Assembly: GCA_965278985.1 (NCBI GenBank)
Contig: OZ257131.1
Span: forward strand, 5,952,001 to 6,016,000
Origin: CAISIP01 sp965278985
GTDB lineage: Bacteria; Pseudomonadota; Gammaproteobacteria; Burkholderiales; Burkholderiaceae_C
Direction: 5' to 3'
DNA: 64,000 nucleotides
A program made the translations under genes and the position numbers. The notes below the pieces were generated by a model. That model saw only the letters and a list, made by a program, of their open reading frames with translations. It made no database searches and was not told the origin of the DNA. Of the stretch, positions 25,276 to 33,649 are shown piece after piece. Every line of letters starts with the position of its first letter. Position 1 is the stretch's first letter.

Positions 25276-25785
25276 ATGCCCATCGAAACCCGAATGGAAG
25301 AAGCGCGCCGCCTGCGCGCCATCGTTGACCGCCCCGATTTCCAGACCGCAGCCGACGTCGAGCAATTCTTCGTGGCCTACACCAAGTGCATCTGGGACCA
25401 CAAGATGGTGGGCCTGATCTACGACCACTACACCGACGAGACCATCATCCACGGCGAGAACGGCGCCAACATCGTGGGCATCGGCCCGGTCGTGTACCAC
25501 ACGCTGGAGCGGCTGTACACGCTGCCGGACATGAAGATCCAGTTCCTCGGCATCTGGGCCGACAAGGTCAGCGACGACGAATACAAGTTCATCCAGATCA
25601 CCTATCCCGAGGGCACGTTCACCGGCCCCAGCGCCTATGGTCCGCCCAACGGCAAGAGGCTGGACAGCAGCAACATGATGAACATGTGCGAATGCCTGGT
25701 GCGCAAGATCGATGGCCAGTGGAAGATCGTGGAGGAGTGGGGGCTGCTGGGGTATGCGAACTTCTTCGAGGGTACGGGGAGGTAG
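25276..25785 (+). CDS. Single-domain NTF2/SnoaL-like protein
   Basis: A 169-residue protein with one NTF2-like domain. It begins FFVAYTKCIWDHKMVGLIYDHY, has IIHGENGANIVG and LYTLPDMKIQFLGIWADK, and ends GQWKIVEEWGLLGYANFF. It is paralogous to the gene 49 bases upstream and most likely its operon partner. Such small proteins form dimers with a deep hydrophobic pocket and can be isomerases, hydratases, dehydratases or ligand binders; nothing here decides which. It is the last gene before the convergent LacI 2 gene. Confidence 0.82.
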   Translation: MPIETRMEEARRLRAIVDRPDFQTAADVEQFFVAYTKCIWDHKMVGLIYDHYTDETIIHGENGANIVGIGPVVYHTLERLYTLPDMKIQFLGIWADKVSDDEYKFIQITYPEGTFTGPSAYGPPNGKRLDSSNMMNMCECLVRKIDGQWKIVEEWGLLGYANFFEGTGR

Positions 25786-25949
25786 GGGAGGCCCTTGCGC
25801 ACTGACCGTCATCCTGTCATCAGGCTGGCGTTCATCCCGCAGTACGCATGCCAGCGTGTTGGCGGATGCCAGCGACGGGGCACTCGTCTCCTCGGCCACC
25901 GGGAGCACCTCCTGGTCCCCGGTCCCCGTCTCGACCAGCCAACCGGATG

Positions 25950-26993
25950 TCAGTCGGTAGCCATCTGCGCCGACCCCCGCACCATCAGTTCACCGGGCAG
26001 CAGCAACACACGCGGCGGCAAGTCCCGCTGGTCGATGCGCTCCTCCAGCAGTTGCACCACGTTGCGCGCCATGTCCTCCACGGGTTGCCGCACGGTGGTC
26101 AGCCGGTAGGCGGCGCGGCTGGCGTTGGTGGCGTCGTCGAAGCCGATGACCGAGATGTCCTCGGGAACCTCCAGCGCATGGTCATACCGCACCGCGTCCA
26201 TCGCACCGAAGGCCATGTCGTCGTTCGCGCACACCACGGCACTGGGCCGCGGGCCCTTCGCGAGCAACGCCATCATGCAATCGTGCCCGGACTGGTAACC
26301 GTAGTCCCCATGCGCCAGCGCCACATCGTTCACGCCCAACTCCGCCAGGCGCTGCACGAAACCCTGCAGGCGCAGCTGCGACACCGGCGTGCCGGTGTTG
26401 CCGGCGATGAAGGCGAACTGCCGGTGGCCGGCGCGGTACAGGCGGTCGGCGATGTTGCGGTTGGCATTGACATGGTCGCAGCTCACGCTGCAGGCGTTGT
26501 TGCCCGGGGCCACGCGGTTGTAGAACACCACGGGAATGCCCCGCTCCTTGCACCGCAGCACCTGCTCTGCGGGCAGGCTGGTGCAGGCGATGACGCCGTC
26601 CACCTTGTATCGCAGCACCTCGCCGATGATGTCCTCGTGCCCCATCTCCTGCGTGATCGAGAACAGCAGCAGGTGCAGCCCCCGGCGCAGCAGTTCCACA
26701 TTGAGCTGGAACAGGATCTCGGGCGTCACGCGGGTGGATGTCTCGGTGATCAGCACCGCGACGATGTTCGAGCGCCGCGTGATCAGCGAGCGTGCGATGG
26801 CGTTGGGCGAGTAGTTCAGCTGTGCGGCGGCGGCCAGCACCTTCTGGCGCGTCTTGTCCGAAATCGAGGCGTTGGGCATGAAGCAACGCGACACGGCCGA
26901 CTGCGACACCCCGGCCAGCCGCGCCACGTCGTAGGAGGTTGCACTGCCGAACTGCGCGGAGGCACCTTCGGACTTCAGGGGTTTCTTGGCCAT
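25950..26993 (-). CDS. LacI-family transcriptional regulator 2
   Basis: A 347-residue repressor. A 16-residue N-terminal extension precedes the helix-turn-helix SYDVARLAGVSQSAVSRCF and the hinge PNAIARSLITRRS. The effector domain follows from about residue 80. The recognition helix and hinge match LacI 1 (10641-11687) residue for residue, implying overlapping DNA targets. Candidate operators are the related palindromes at 17687, 28170 and 29344. The effector domains are clearly divergent, so the two repressors probably sense different ligands. The AraC gene lies upstream on the same strand, ending 33 bases before the LacI 2 start. Confidence 0.92.
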   Translation of the reverse strand: MAKKPLKSEGASAQFGSATSYDVARLAGVSQSAVSRCFMPNASISDKTRQKVLAAAAQLNYSPNAIARSLITRRSNIVAVLITETSTRVTPEILFQLNVELLRRGLHLLLFSITQEMGHEDIIGEVLRYKVDGVIACTSLPAEQVLRCKERGIPVVFYNRVAPGNNACSVSCDHVNANRNIADRLYRAGHRQFAFIAGNTGTPVSQLRLQGFVQRLAELGVNDVALAHGDYGYQSGHDCMMALLAKGPRPSAVVCANDDMAFGAMDAVRYDHALEVPEDISVIGFDDATNASRAAYRLTTVRQPVEDMARNVVQLLEERIDQRDLPPRVLLLPGELMVRGSAQMATD

Positions 26994-27026
26994 GGCGTGT
27001 CAGCATACGGCATGCATGCAGCGCTC

Positions 27027-28112
27027 TCAGGCGCGGTGCAGCTTGGCCGCGCCCTTCTTTGAGGATGGCGGCTGCGCGCGGGCGCGTGGCCGGGTGGCTT
27101 GCTGCCGCACCACGCTGGGCGTGGCGCCGAACAGCGCGCGGAAACGCCGCGCGAAATGCGAGTGGTTGACGAAGCCGCATTGCAATGCGATGTCCACCAC
27201 CGGCTCGCGCCCCTGCAGCAGCAAGGCATGCGCATGCGTGAGGCGCAGCTTCAGCGACCAGGCCGAGGGCGCCATGCCCAGTTCTGCCTTGAACAACCGC
27301 TCCAGCTGGCGCACGCCCACGCCCACGTGGCGTGCGATGAATTCGGTGGACAGCGGGGTGGCCAGGTTGCGCTCGATCAACAGCATCGCCTTGCGCACGC
27401 GGATCTCGTCGGTGTCCTGGCCCACCAGTGGCTTGGGCTGTGGCGCATCGGCCGGCAAGGGCGCCTGCTCGATCAGGATGCGCAGCGCCTTGGTCGCATA
27501 CGCACGGCCGCAGTGTTTCTCCACCAGCCAGGAGGCCAGGTGCACCACGCTGGTACCGCCCGCGCAGGTGAGGCGGTCGCCATCCACCTCGAACAGGGTG
27601 TCCGAGCTGGCGGCCAACGTCGGATGGGCATCCACGAACTCGGCGTGGTGGAACCAGCTCACGCAGCAACGGCGGTTCTCCAGCAGCCCCAATCGCGCCA
27701 GCACGAAGGAGCCGGTGCAGATGCCGATCAGCGGCACGCCGCGCGATGCCGCGTGGCGCAGGTACTCGAGCAAAGGCTGGGCGGGTCGGGGGCCATCGAG
27801 CAGGCCGCCCACCACGGCCACATAGTCGTACTGCGTGGGGTCCTGCAGTTCCGAATGGGGCGAGACCTCCACGCCACAGCTCGAGCGGATGGGCCGCATG
27901 TCGTGGCTCAGGATGGCCCAGTGGCACAGTATCTGGCGGCTGCGGTCACCCTCATCGGCCGCCAGGCGCAGCGTGTCCACGAAGGCCGAGAACGCCAGCA
28001 GCGTGAACTGCGGCGACAACACGAAGGCGACCGACAACTTGCGGGCCTGGGGCGCTCTGCCTGGGAAGGGTTCCTGGTGTGGCCTGTTCATGGTCGAAGT
28101 CGTTGGCTGCAT
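27027..28112 (-). CDS. GlxA-like AraC-family regulator (DJ-1/PfpI plus AraC HTH)
   Basis: A 361-residue activator. The N-terminal DJ-1/PfpI-like domain (about 25-190) contains VAFVLSPQFTLLAFSAFVDTL and the nucleophile-elbow-like GICTGSFVLARLGLL. The C-terminal double helix-turn-helix (about 230-330) shows the AraC signature VVDIALQCGFVNHSHFARRFRALFG with the last block PSVVR. Relatives regulate carnitine, choline, glycine betaine and arginine catabolism. Those ligands carry nitrogen, which is worth noting since the other genes suggest a polyol. The divergent promoter region holds the LacI-type operator at 28170. A run of basic residues closes the protein. Confidence 0.92.
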   Translation of the reverse strand: MQPTTSTMNRPHQEPFPGRAPQARKLSVAFVLSPQFTLLAFSAFVDTLRLAADEGDRSRQILCHWAILSHDMRPIRSSCGVEVSPHSELQDPTQYDYVAVVGGLLDGPRPAQPLLEYLRHAASRGVPLIGICTGSFVLARLGLLENRRCCVSWFHHAEFVDAHPTLAASSDTLFEVDGDRLTCAGGTSVVHLASWLVEKHCGRAYATKALRILIEQAPLPADAPQPKPLVGQDTDEIRVRKAMLLIERNLATPLSTEFIARHVGVGVRQLERLFKAELGMAPSAWSLKLRLTHAHALLLQGREPVVDIALQCGFVNHSHFARRFRALFGATPSVVRQQATRPRARAQPPSSKKGAAKLHRA

Positions 28113-28169
28113 TTTCTAGGGGTATTCCCTTGGTTCTGCGCAGACGCCGCAAATTCCGACCCAGTATAT

Positions 28170-28198
28170 TTGCATTCGAAGTCAAAGCTGACTAATAT
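28170..28198 (+). promoter_or_regulatory. LacI-type operator overlapping promoter, divergent AraC/NTF2 region
   Basis: The 16-mer TTGCATTCGAAGTCAA (28170-28185) is identical to that at 17687-17702. TTGCAT can act as -35, with TAATAT at 28193-28198 as -10, spacer 17. It lies 58 bases upstream of the AraC start on the other strand and about 104 before the -10-distal NTF2-like gene, so it may repress in both directions. Confidence 0.75.
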
Positions 28199-28301
28199 CC
28201 GCCCGCCGTCGCAGGCCCCAAGCCGGTTTCCATGGCTTAGGCCCGCAGTCTCCATCCCGCGCTGGGCGTCGAATGCCATACGCCAGAAGCCACACGCCGA
28301 A

Positions 28302-29300
28302 ATGACCGCCATGCCATACGACCTGGGTTCCTACGCTTCCGTTCCCGACTTCATCTACGGCATCACCCGTGAAATCTGGGAGGACCGCGGCATCGGCGGC
28401 AAGCTGGACCGCTACTACGCGCCCGACATCCTGCTGCGCGCCGCCACCGGATTCACGGGCAGCAATGCCGGCGTCACGGCGCAGACCCTGCAAACCCTGC
28501 ACCAGTTTCCCAACCGCCAGTTGGTGGGCGAGGACGTGATCTGGACAGGCTACGACGATGGCAGCTTCCTTTCCTCCCACCGCCTGACCTCGGTGATGAC
28601 CCACACGGGCGACGGCATCCTCGGCAAGGCCCAGGGCAAGGTGGTGCGCAGCCGCATCATTGCCGACTGCTGGGTGAAGAACCAGGTGGTGGTGGAGGAA
28701 TGGCTGGTACGCGACCAGGCCGCCTTCGCGCGCTGCCTGGGCCTGGAGCCGAAGGCGCTGGCCCGTGAGATGACCGACCGCGACATCCGCAACGGCGTGC
28801 CGGTGTCCTTCTTCATACCCGCGCACGACAAGCCCAGCCGCTTCAAGTCCGAGGTGGCGCAGGACGACACCATCGCAGCCGTGGCCAAGGGCCTCACGCG
28901 CCTGTGGCACCACAAGGAAACCGCCGTCATCCGCGACCTGTATTTCCATGGCGCTGCACTGCATGCGCCGGGCGGCGATGTGCTGTACGGACACCACGAC
29001 ATCGACACCTTCGCGCTGGGCTACCTGGCGTCCTTCCCCGATGCCGCCTTCAAGATCGAGAGCGCCCGCATCAACCGCGACCCGGAGCAGCCGCTGCGCA
29101 TCGCCATGCGCTGGTCGCTCACGGGCACGCATTCGGGCTTCGGCCACTTCGGCGAGCCCACGGGCGCGCCGGTCTATGTGATGGGCATGAGCCACTTCAA
29201 CGTGACTAACGGCCGCATCGCCGCCGAATACCTCGTGACGGACGAGGTGTCGATCTGGAAGCAGATCTACGCCCACGTCGAGAGCCGGGCAGGCGCCTGA
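28302..29300 (+). CDS. Two-domain NTF2/SnoaL-like protein
   Basis: A 332-residue protein with two NTF2-like domains (about 12-165 and 195-325). Domain 1 has DRYYAPDILLRAATG, FLSSHRLTSVMTHTGDG and EEWLVRDQAAFARCLGLEP. Domain 2 has IRDLYFHGAALHAPGG and EYLVTDEVSIWKQIY. It is the closest relative in the window of the protein at 11684-12643, so each module owns one copy. Two in-frame ATGs (28302 and 28311) are possible. Expressed from the operator-promoter at 28170. The binding-protein copy B operon starts 118 bases downstream under its own matching operator. Confidence 0.84.
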   Translation: MTAMPYDLGSYASVPDFIYGITREIWEDRGIGGKLDRYYAPDILLRAATGFTGSNAGVTAQTLQTLHQFPNRQLVGEDVIWTGYDDGSFLSSHRLTSVMTHTGDGILGKAQGKVVRSRIIADCWVKNQVVVEEWLVRDQAAFARCLGLEPKALAREMTDRDIRNGVPVSFFIPAHDKPSRFKSEVAQDDTIAAVAKGLTRLWHHKETAVIRDLYFHGAALHAPGGDVLYGHHDIDTFALGYLASFPDAAFKIESARINRDPEQPLRIAMRWSLTGTHSGFGHFGEPTGAPVYVMGMSHFNVTNGRIAAEYLVTDEVSIWKQIYAHVESRAGA

Positions 29301-29343
29301 GGCCGCGCCAGCCGCGCCCCGGGTGGTGCAGGGAAAACCACTA

Positions 29344-29371
29344 TTGAATTCGAATGCAAGAAATCTAGACT
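29344..29371 (+). promoter_or_regulatory. LacI-type operator overlapping promoter, module 2 transporter
   Basis: TTGAATTC-GAATGCAA (29344-29359) is the reverse complement of the 17687 operator with a single base changed. TTGAAT acts as -35 and TAGACT at 29366-29371 as -10, spacer 16. The binding-protein start codon is 47 bases downstream. Operator-to--10 distance equals that at 7125 and 17687. Confidence 0.78.
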
Positions 29372-29418
29372 CCCTTTCCTGCCACTCCGTTCAACCCCAA
29401 CCGCCGTACTGGACAGAC

Positions 29419-30735
29419 ATGACATTCAATCGCCGTGAGATTCTTCAGGCCACGCTCGCTGCGGGCTCCACCACGCTGCTCGCGGGCCATTCCTTCGCCC
29501 AGTCGATGGCCGGCATCACGCCGGGCAAGCCCTACGCGGGGCAGGAGGTCAAGGTGCTGGCGGTGCGGTCCTCGCAGTTCACCTACCACGCCAAACGCGC
29601 CAAGGCCTTCGAAGAGGCCACCGGCATCAAGGTCACCTACGTGGACGTGCCCTTCGGCTCCATGCGCGAGAAGCTCACCTCGGAGATGGTGGCGAGTTCC
29701 ACCGACTTCGACATGGCCACCATCATGGACGTGTGGATCCCGCCGATGGTGGAGCCCTACCTGATGCCGCTCAACACCGCGCTCAAGGCCGCCAAGTTCA
29801 ACCTGGACCGGTACCCTTCCGCGTTCCTGAACGCCGCGCTGTACAAGGGTGAGACCTACGGGCTGCCCAACCGCTGCCACATCCAGCTCATGTTCTACCG
29901 CAAGGACGTGTTCGACGAGTTGGGCCTCACCCCTCCCAAGACCTGGGACGACGTGGTCACCTCGGGCAAGGCCATCCAGGCGAAGAAGCCTGATCTGGCG
30001 GGTGTGGCCATCCCCTACGGCAAGACCAGCGGCCAGAACCTCATGATCTGGTACAACTTCCTGTGGGGCAACGGCACGGACGTGTTCGACGCCAACCTCA
30101 AGCCCATCTTCAACAACGCCAAGGGCCTGAAGGCGACGCAGGACTATGTGGACATCCTGCTCAAGCACAAGATCACGCCGGCGGGCGCGGCGTCCTTCAT
30201 CGAGCAGGATGCGGCGGGCTCCTTCGTGCAGGGCAAGTCGGCCATGCTGCCGATCTGGTGGCACATCTACAACCGCTTTGGCGGCAAGGACTCGGTGCTC
30301 ACGCGCGAGCAGGTCGGCTTCGTGCCCTTGCCCACGTATGCAGGCGCCGAGCCCACCACCTTCGTGAACGACTGGATCTACGGCGTGAACAAGCGCTCCA
30401 AGAATCCCAAGGCCACGCTGGAATATCTGCTGTGGATCTCGCAACCGGAGGTCGAGCGCAGCTTGCTGCTGGACCCGGCGGAGAGCGACGTGGTGGCGGT
30501 GAACTGGTCTAACCTGCGTGATGCGGACGTGAACAAGCGCTTCAACGGCATGCATGCCATCGCCGCCAAGGCGCTGGCCAAGACCAAGACGGTGCCCAAC
30601 ATCCCCGAGTTCCTGCCGGTGGTGGATGTGCTGGAAGTAGCCATGTCCAACATCGTGACGGGCCAGGCCAGCGTGGCCGATGCCATGAACGGTGCGGCCT
30701 CGCAGGTCACCCGCATCATGCGCCGCGCCAGCTGA
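29419..30735 (+). CDS. Twin-arginine-exported CUT1 solute-binding protein, copy B
   Basis: A 438-residue periplasmic receptor with twin-arginine signal MTFNRREILQATLAAGS (RR at 5-6), cleaved near SFAQS. The mature part differs from copy A (23319) by one residue (KKPDLAG here, KKPELAG there). Motifs include MFYRKDVFDELGLTPPKTW and PIWWHIYNRFGG. Unlike copy A it is followed by its full transporter: two permeases and an ATPase. Codon choice in the signal peptide has drifted from copy A although the amino acids are alike. This implies an old duplication whose body was later homogenised by gene conversion. Confidence 0.94.
   Translation: MTFNRREILQATLAAGSTTLLAGHSFAQSMAGITPGKPYAGQEVKVLAVRSSQFTYHAKRAKAFEEATGIKVTYVDVPFGSMREKLTSEMVASSTDFDMATIMDVWIPPMVEPYLMPLNTALKAAKFNLDRYPSAFLNAALYKGETYGLPNRCHIQLMFYRKDVFDELGLTPPKTWDDVVTSGKAIQAKKPDLAGVAIPYGKTSGQNLMIWYNFLWGNGTDVFDANLKPIFNNAKGLKATQDYVDILLKHKITPAGAASFIEQDAAGSFVQGKSAMLPIWWHIYNRFGGKDSVLTREQVGFVPLPTYAGAEPTTFVNDWIYGVNKRSKNPKATLEYLLWISQPEVERSLLLDPAESDVVAVNWSNLRDADVNKRFNGMHAIAAKALAKTKTVPNIPEFLPVVDVLEVAMSNIVTGQASVADAMNGAASQVTRIMRRAS
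29512..30735 (+). repeat. 1.22-kb direct repeat, copy B
   Basis: Partner of 23409-24632, gap-free, same orientation. The identity ends within one or two bases of the stop codon and near codon 32 at the 5' side. Confidence 0.9.
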
Positions 30736-30744
30736 CAACTTGCT

Positions 30745-30776
30745 GGGCCGGCGCGGCGGACTGCCGCTGCCGGCCC
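30745..30776 (+). promoter_or_regulatory. Intercistronic GC hairpin after binding-protein gene
   Basis: GGGCCGGC (30745-30752) pairs with GCCGGCCC (30769-30776). Inside, GCGGC (30753-30757) pairs with GCCGC (30763-30767) around a GGACT loop. It starts 9 bases after the binding-protein stop and ends 10 bases before the permease start. Hairpins here commonly protect the binding-protein message and lower permease expression. No U-run, so full termination is unlikely. Confidence 0.6.
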
Positions 30777-30786
30777 GCCGCATGCC

Positions 30787-31665
30787 ATGAAAGACCGCAA
30801 ACTCATCTTCGCGCTGCTTGCGCCCGCGATGCTGGTGGTGGCTGCCACCACCATCTACCCGCTGCTGTTCTCCTTCATGACGAGCTTCCGCGACTGGCGG
30901 TTGATGACGTCCATCAAGCCCGGCCCCTTCGTGGGTTTCGAGAACTACACGATCGCCTTCACCGACGATCCGGAATTCTGGAAGGTCATGGGGGTGACGG
31001 CGCGTTTCGTGCTGGTGGACGTGGTCGCCACCATCCTTGCGGCCCTGGGCCTGGCCATCCTGCTGCTGCGCGCAGGCTTCGGCAAATCCATCATCCGCAC
31101 GCTGATCATCCTGCCCTTCGCCATGAGCCCGGCCTTGATCGGCATCTCGTGGCGCTTCATGTTCAACCCCGAGTTCGGTGCCTTCGCGCGCACCATCGGC
31201 ACCATCCTGCCGTTCATGCACAACGTGGACTGGTTCGCCAGCCCGGCACTGGCCATCGTCGCACTGGTGTCGGCCGACGTATGGCACTGGGCACCGTACT
31301 TCACTTTCATGCTGATGGGCGGGCTGGCATCGATACCGCCAGACACGCAGGAGGCCGCGCGCATCGATGGCGCGACCAACTGGCAGGTCTTTCGCGACGT
31401 GACCTTGCCGCAGCTCGCTCCGGTGCTCGGCGTGGCCGTCATCCTGAAGACGGTGTTCGCGCTCAAGGTGTTCGACTCCATCGTCACCATGACGGGCGGC
31501 GGGCCAGGGCTGGAGACTTCCACGCTGGCCTACTTCGCCTACAACATCGGTTTCCGCGCCTATGACATGGGCTATGCCGCGGCGGTGTCGTATGTGCTCA
31601 CGGCCATCCTCTTCGCGCTGTCCTTCGCCTACATGCGTTTCCTGTTCAAGAAGGAGGCCAAGTGA
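30787..31665 (+). CDS. ABC transporter permease, MalF/UgpA-like, module 2
   Basis: A 292-residue inner-membrane subunit with six membrane segments, starting MKDRKLIFALLAPAMLVVAA. The EAA loop reads EAARIDGATNWQVFRDV near residue 195, then the conserved TGGGPGLETSTLAYFAYNIGF segment. It lacks the long first loop of the module 1 counterpart. Its stop overlaps the next permease start (TGATG). Receives substrate from binding-protein copy B and plausibly copy A. Confidence 0.95.
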   Translation: MKDRKLIFALLAPAMLVVAATTIYPLLFSFMTSFRDWRLMTSIKPGPFVGFENYTIAFTDDPEFWKVMGVTARFVLVDVVATILAALGLAILLLRAGFGKSIIRTLIILPFAMSPALIGISWRFMFNPEFGAFARTIGTILPFMHNVDWFASPALAIVALVSADVWHWAPYFTFMLMGGLASIPPDTQEAARIDGATNWQVFRDVTLPQLAPVLGVAVILKTVFALKVFDSIVTMTGGGPGLETSTLAYFAYNIGFRAYDMGYAAAVSYVLTAILFALSFAYMRFLFKKEAK

Positions 31666-32543
31666 TGGCGACCGCACCCCTGCAAGATGGCGCGCTCCTG
31701 CTGGCCCAGCGCCGCGCCCGCGCGCAGCGGCGCCGCACCGTGGTGAAGGTGCTGGAGGGCAGTGTGCTGGTCCTGGTGGCCATCATCATCCTGTTCCCCA
31801 TCGCCTGGATGGTGATGACGTCGTTCAAGCCGGCGGTCGAGGTGTACCGGTACTCGATCTTCTTCACCCCCACGCTGGACAACTTCCGCGAGGTGTTCGG
31901 CGAGCGCTGGCAGATCGGCCTCAAGGTGCTCAACAGCTTGGTGGTGGCGGTGGGCACGGTGGTGATCGCCATTCCCATCGCGGTGTGCGCGGCCTATGCC
32001 TTCTCGCGCATGGAGTTCCGCTTCAAGCGCACCATGTTCCAGTGGATCCTGCTCACGCAGTTCATCCCGGCGGTGGTGATCGTGCTGCCGTTCTACTTGA
32101 TGTTCCGCAATCTCGAGCTGCTCGATACCTACGCGGCGCTCATCATCGTGGACTTGGCCATCGTGTTGCCCTACGCCATCTGGACCATCAAGGGCTTCAT
32201 CGACGCCATCCCGCAGGAGACCGAAGAAGCGGCGCTGGTGGATGGCGCCACACGAGCACGGCTCATCTGGGACGTGGTGGTGCCCATGGCACGGCCCGGC
32301 ATCCTCACGGCTGCCATCTTCTGCTTCATCCTGACGTGGAACGAGTTCCTGTTCGCGTTGATCCTCACGCGCACGAAGGTGGTCCCGCTGTCCGTCGGCA
32401 TCATCGGTTTCCGGCTCGAGCGCGGCGACCTGTGGGAGCTGATCGCAGCCACCGGGATCATCATCACCGTGCCCATGTTGTTCTTCGCATTGGCGATGCA
32501 GCGGCATTTCACCAAGGGCATGAACCTGGGCGCGGTGCGCTGA
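31665..32543 (+). CDS. ABC transporter permease, MalG/UgpE-like, module 2
   Basis: A 292-residue inner-membrane subunit. An Arg-rich cytoplasmic N-terminus (AQRRARAQRRRTVV) precedes six membrane segments. The EAA loop EAALVDGATRARLIWDV is near residue 190, and the C-terminus FTKGMNLGAVR is typical. The ATG at 31665 overlaps the previous stop by one base (a GTG at 31662 is also possible), indicating translational coupling. The ATPase starts 24 bases downstream. Confidence 0.95.
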   Translation: MATAPLQDGALLLAQRRARAQRRRTVVKVLEGSVLVLVAIIILFPIAWMVMTSFKPAVEVYRYSIFFTPTLDNFREVFGERWQIGLKVLNSLVVAVGTVVIAIPIAVCAAYAFSRMEFRFKRTMFQWILLTQFIPAVVIVLPFYLMFRNLELLDTYAALIIVDLAIVLPYAIWTIKGFIDAIPQETEEAALVDGATRARLIWDVVVPMARPGILTAAIFCFILTWNEFLFALILTRTKVVPLSVGIIGFRLERGDLWELIAATGIIITVPMLFFALAMQRHFTKGMNLGAVR

Positions 32544-32567
32544 CCCGGAAGTCACAAGGAAACCATC

Positions 32568-33623
32568 ATGGCGAGTGTTGAATTCAAGCAGATTACCAAG
32601 CGGTGGGGTGACTTCGTCGCTGTCGACAAACTGAACCTGAGCGTCGTGGACAAGGAGTTCCTGGTGCTGCTCGGCCCCTCGGGTTGCGGCAAGACCACGT
32701 CGATGCGCATGATCGCGGGGCTGGAAGAGCCCACCGAAGGCGAGATCTACATCGGCGGTGAGCTGGTCAACGAGATGGCGCCGCGTGAACGCGACGTCGC
32801 CATGGTGTTCCAGAACTATGGCCTGTACCCGCACATGACGGTGCGCGAGAACATTGGGTACCCGCTCAAGATCCGTGGCATCAAGGGCGACGAGGCCAAG
32901 CGCATGATCCAGAGCGCGTCCGACAAGGTGGAACTCGGCCCGTACCTGGACCGCAAGCCCGGCCAGCTTTCGGGCGGCCAGCGACAACGCGTGGCGCTGG
33001 CGCGTTCGCTGGTGCGCACGCCGCGCGTCTTCCTGATGGACGAGCCGCTGTCCAACCTGGACGCCAAGCTGCGGGTGACCATGCGCGCCGAGCTCAAGCA
33101 CCTGCACCACCAGCTGGCCGTGACCACCGTCTACGTCACCCACGACCAGATGGAGGCCATGACCCTGGCCACCCGCGTGGTCGTGATGAACAAGGGCGTG
33201 ATCCAGCAACTGGACGTGCCCGAGGCGATCTACAACGACCCGGCCAACCTGTTCGTGGCCGGCTTCATCGGCTCGCCCAGCATGAACCTGGTGCAGGGCG
33301 AGCTGGTGGACGGCGTGTTCTCAGGCGAGGGCCTGCGCACGCCGTGCGTGATCGGTGGCAGCCGCCAGGGCGTGGTGCTGGGCGTGCGGCCCGAGGACGT
33401 GGGGGTGGTGGCGCCGGGTGCGGGAATGTTCGATGCGCCGGTGTATGCCTTCGAGCTGACGGGTGAATCCGTGCTGGTGACCGTGACGGTGGGCAAGCGC
33501 CACTTCGCCGCGCGCGCGGACCGGCACTTCCGCTGCCAGATCGGCGACACCGTGGGTATCCGCATGGATCCGGCGCGCACCTACCTGTTCGACCAGAAGA
33601 CCGAAGCGCGCATCCGCAGTTGA
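32568..33623 (+). CDS. CUT1-family ABC transporter ATPase, module 2
   Basis: A 351-residue ATPase. It shows Walker A GPSGCGKTT, signature LSGGQRQRVALAR, Walker B FLMDEPLSNLDAK, H-loop YVTHDQMEAMTLATR, and a C-terminal TOBE-like domain from about residue 235. Closely related to the module 1 ATPase at 12669 in the nucleotide-binding domain but divergent in the regulatory domain. Completes the second importer. A hydrolase gene follows 26 bases downstream, indicating that the operon runs on to about 37655. Confidence 0.95.
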   Translation: MASVEFKQITKRWGDFVAVDKLNLSVVDKEFLVLLGPSGCGKTTSMRMIAGLEEPTEGEIYIGGELVNEMAPRERDVAMVFQNYGLYPHMTVRENIGYPLKIRGIKGDEAKRMIQSASDKVELGPYLDRKPGQLSGGQRQRVALARSLVRTPRVFLMDEPLSNLDAKLRVTMRAELKHLHHQLAVTTVYVTHDQMEAMTLATRVVVMNKGVIQQLDVPEAIYNDPANLFVAGFIGSPSMNLVQGELVDGVFSGEGLRTPCVIGGSRQGVVLGVRPEDVGVVAPGAGMFDAPVYAFELTGESVLVTVTVGKRHFAARADRHFRCQIGDTVGIRMDPARTYLFDQKTEARIRS

Positions 33624-33649
33624 CGAGATCGCCCTCCTGGCGCCGATCC

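Noticed and set aside
29419..30735. Binding-protein copy as assembly duplication
   Set aside because: Flanks, signal peptides, regulators and about a dozen internal bases differ, so these are two genuine loci, although long-read confirmation would be useful.
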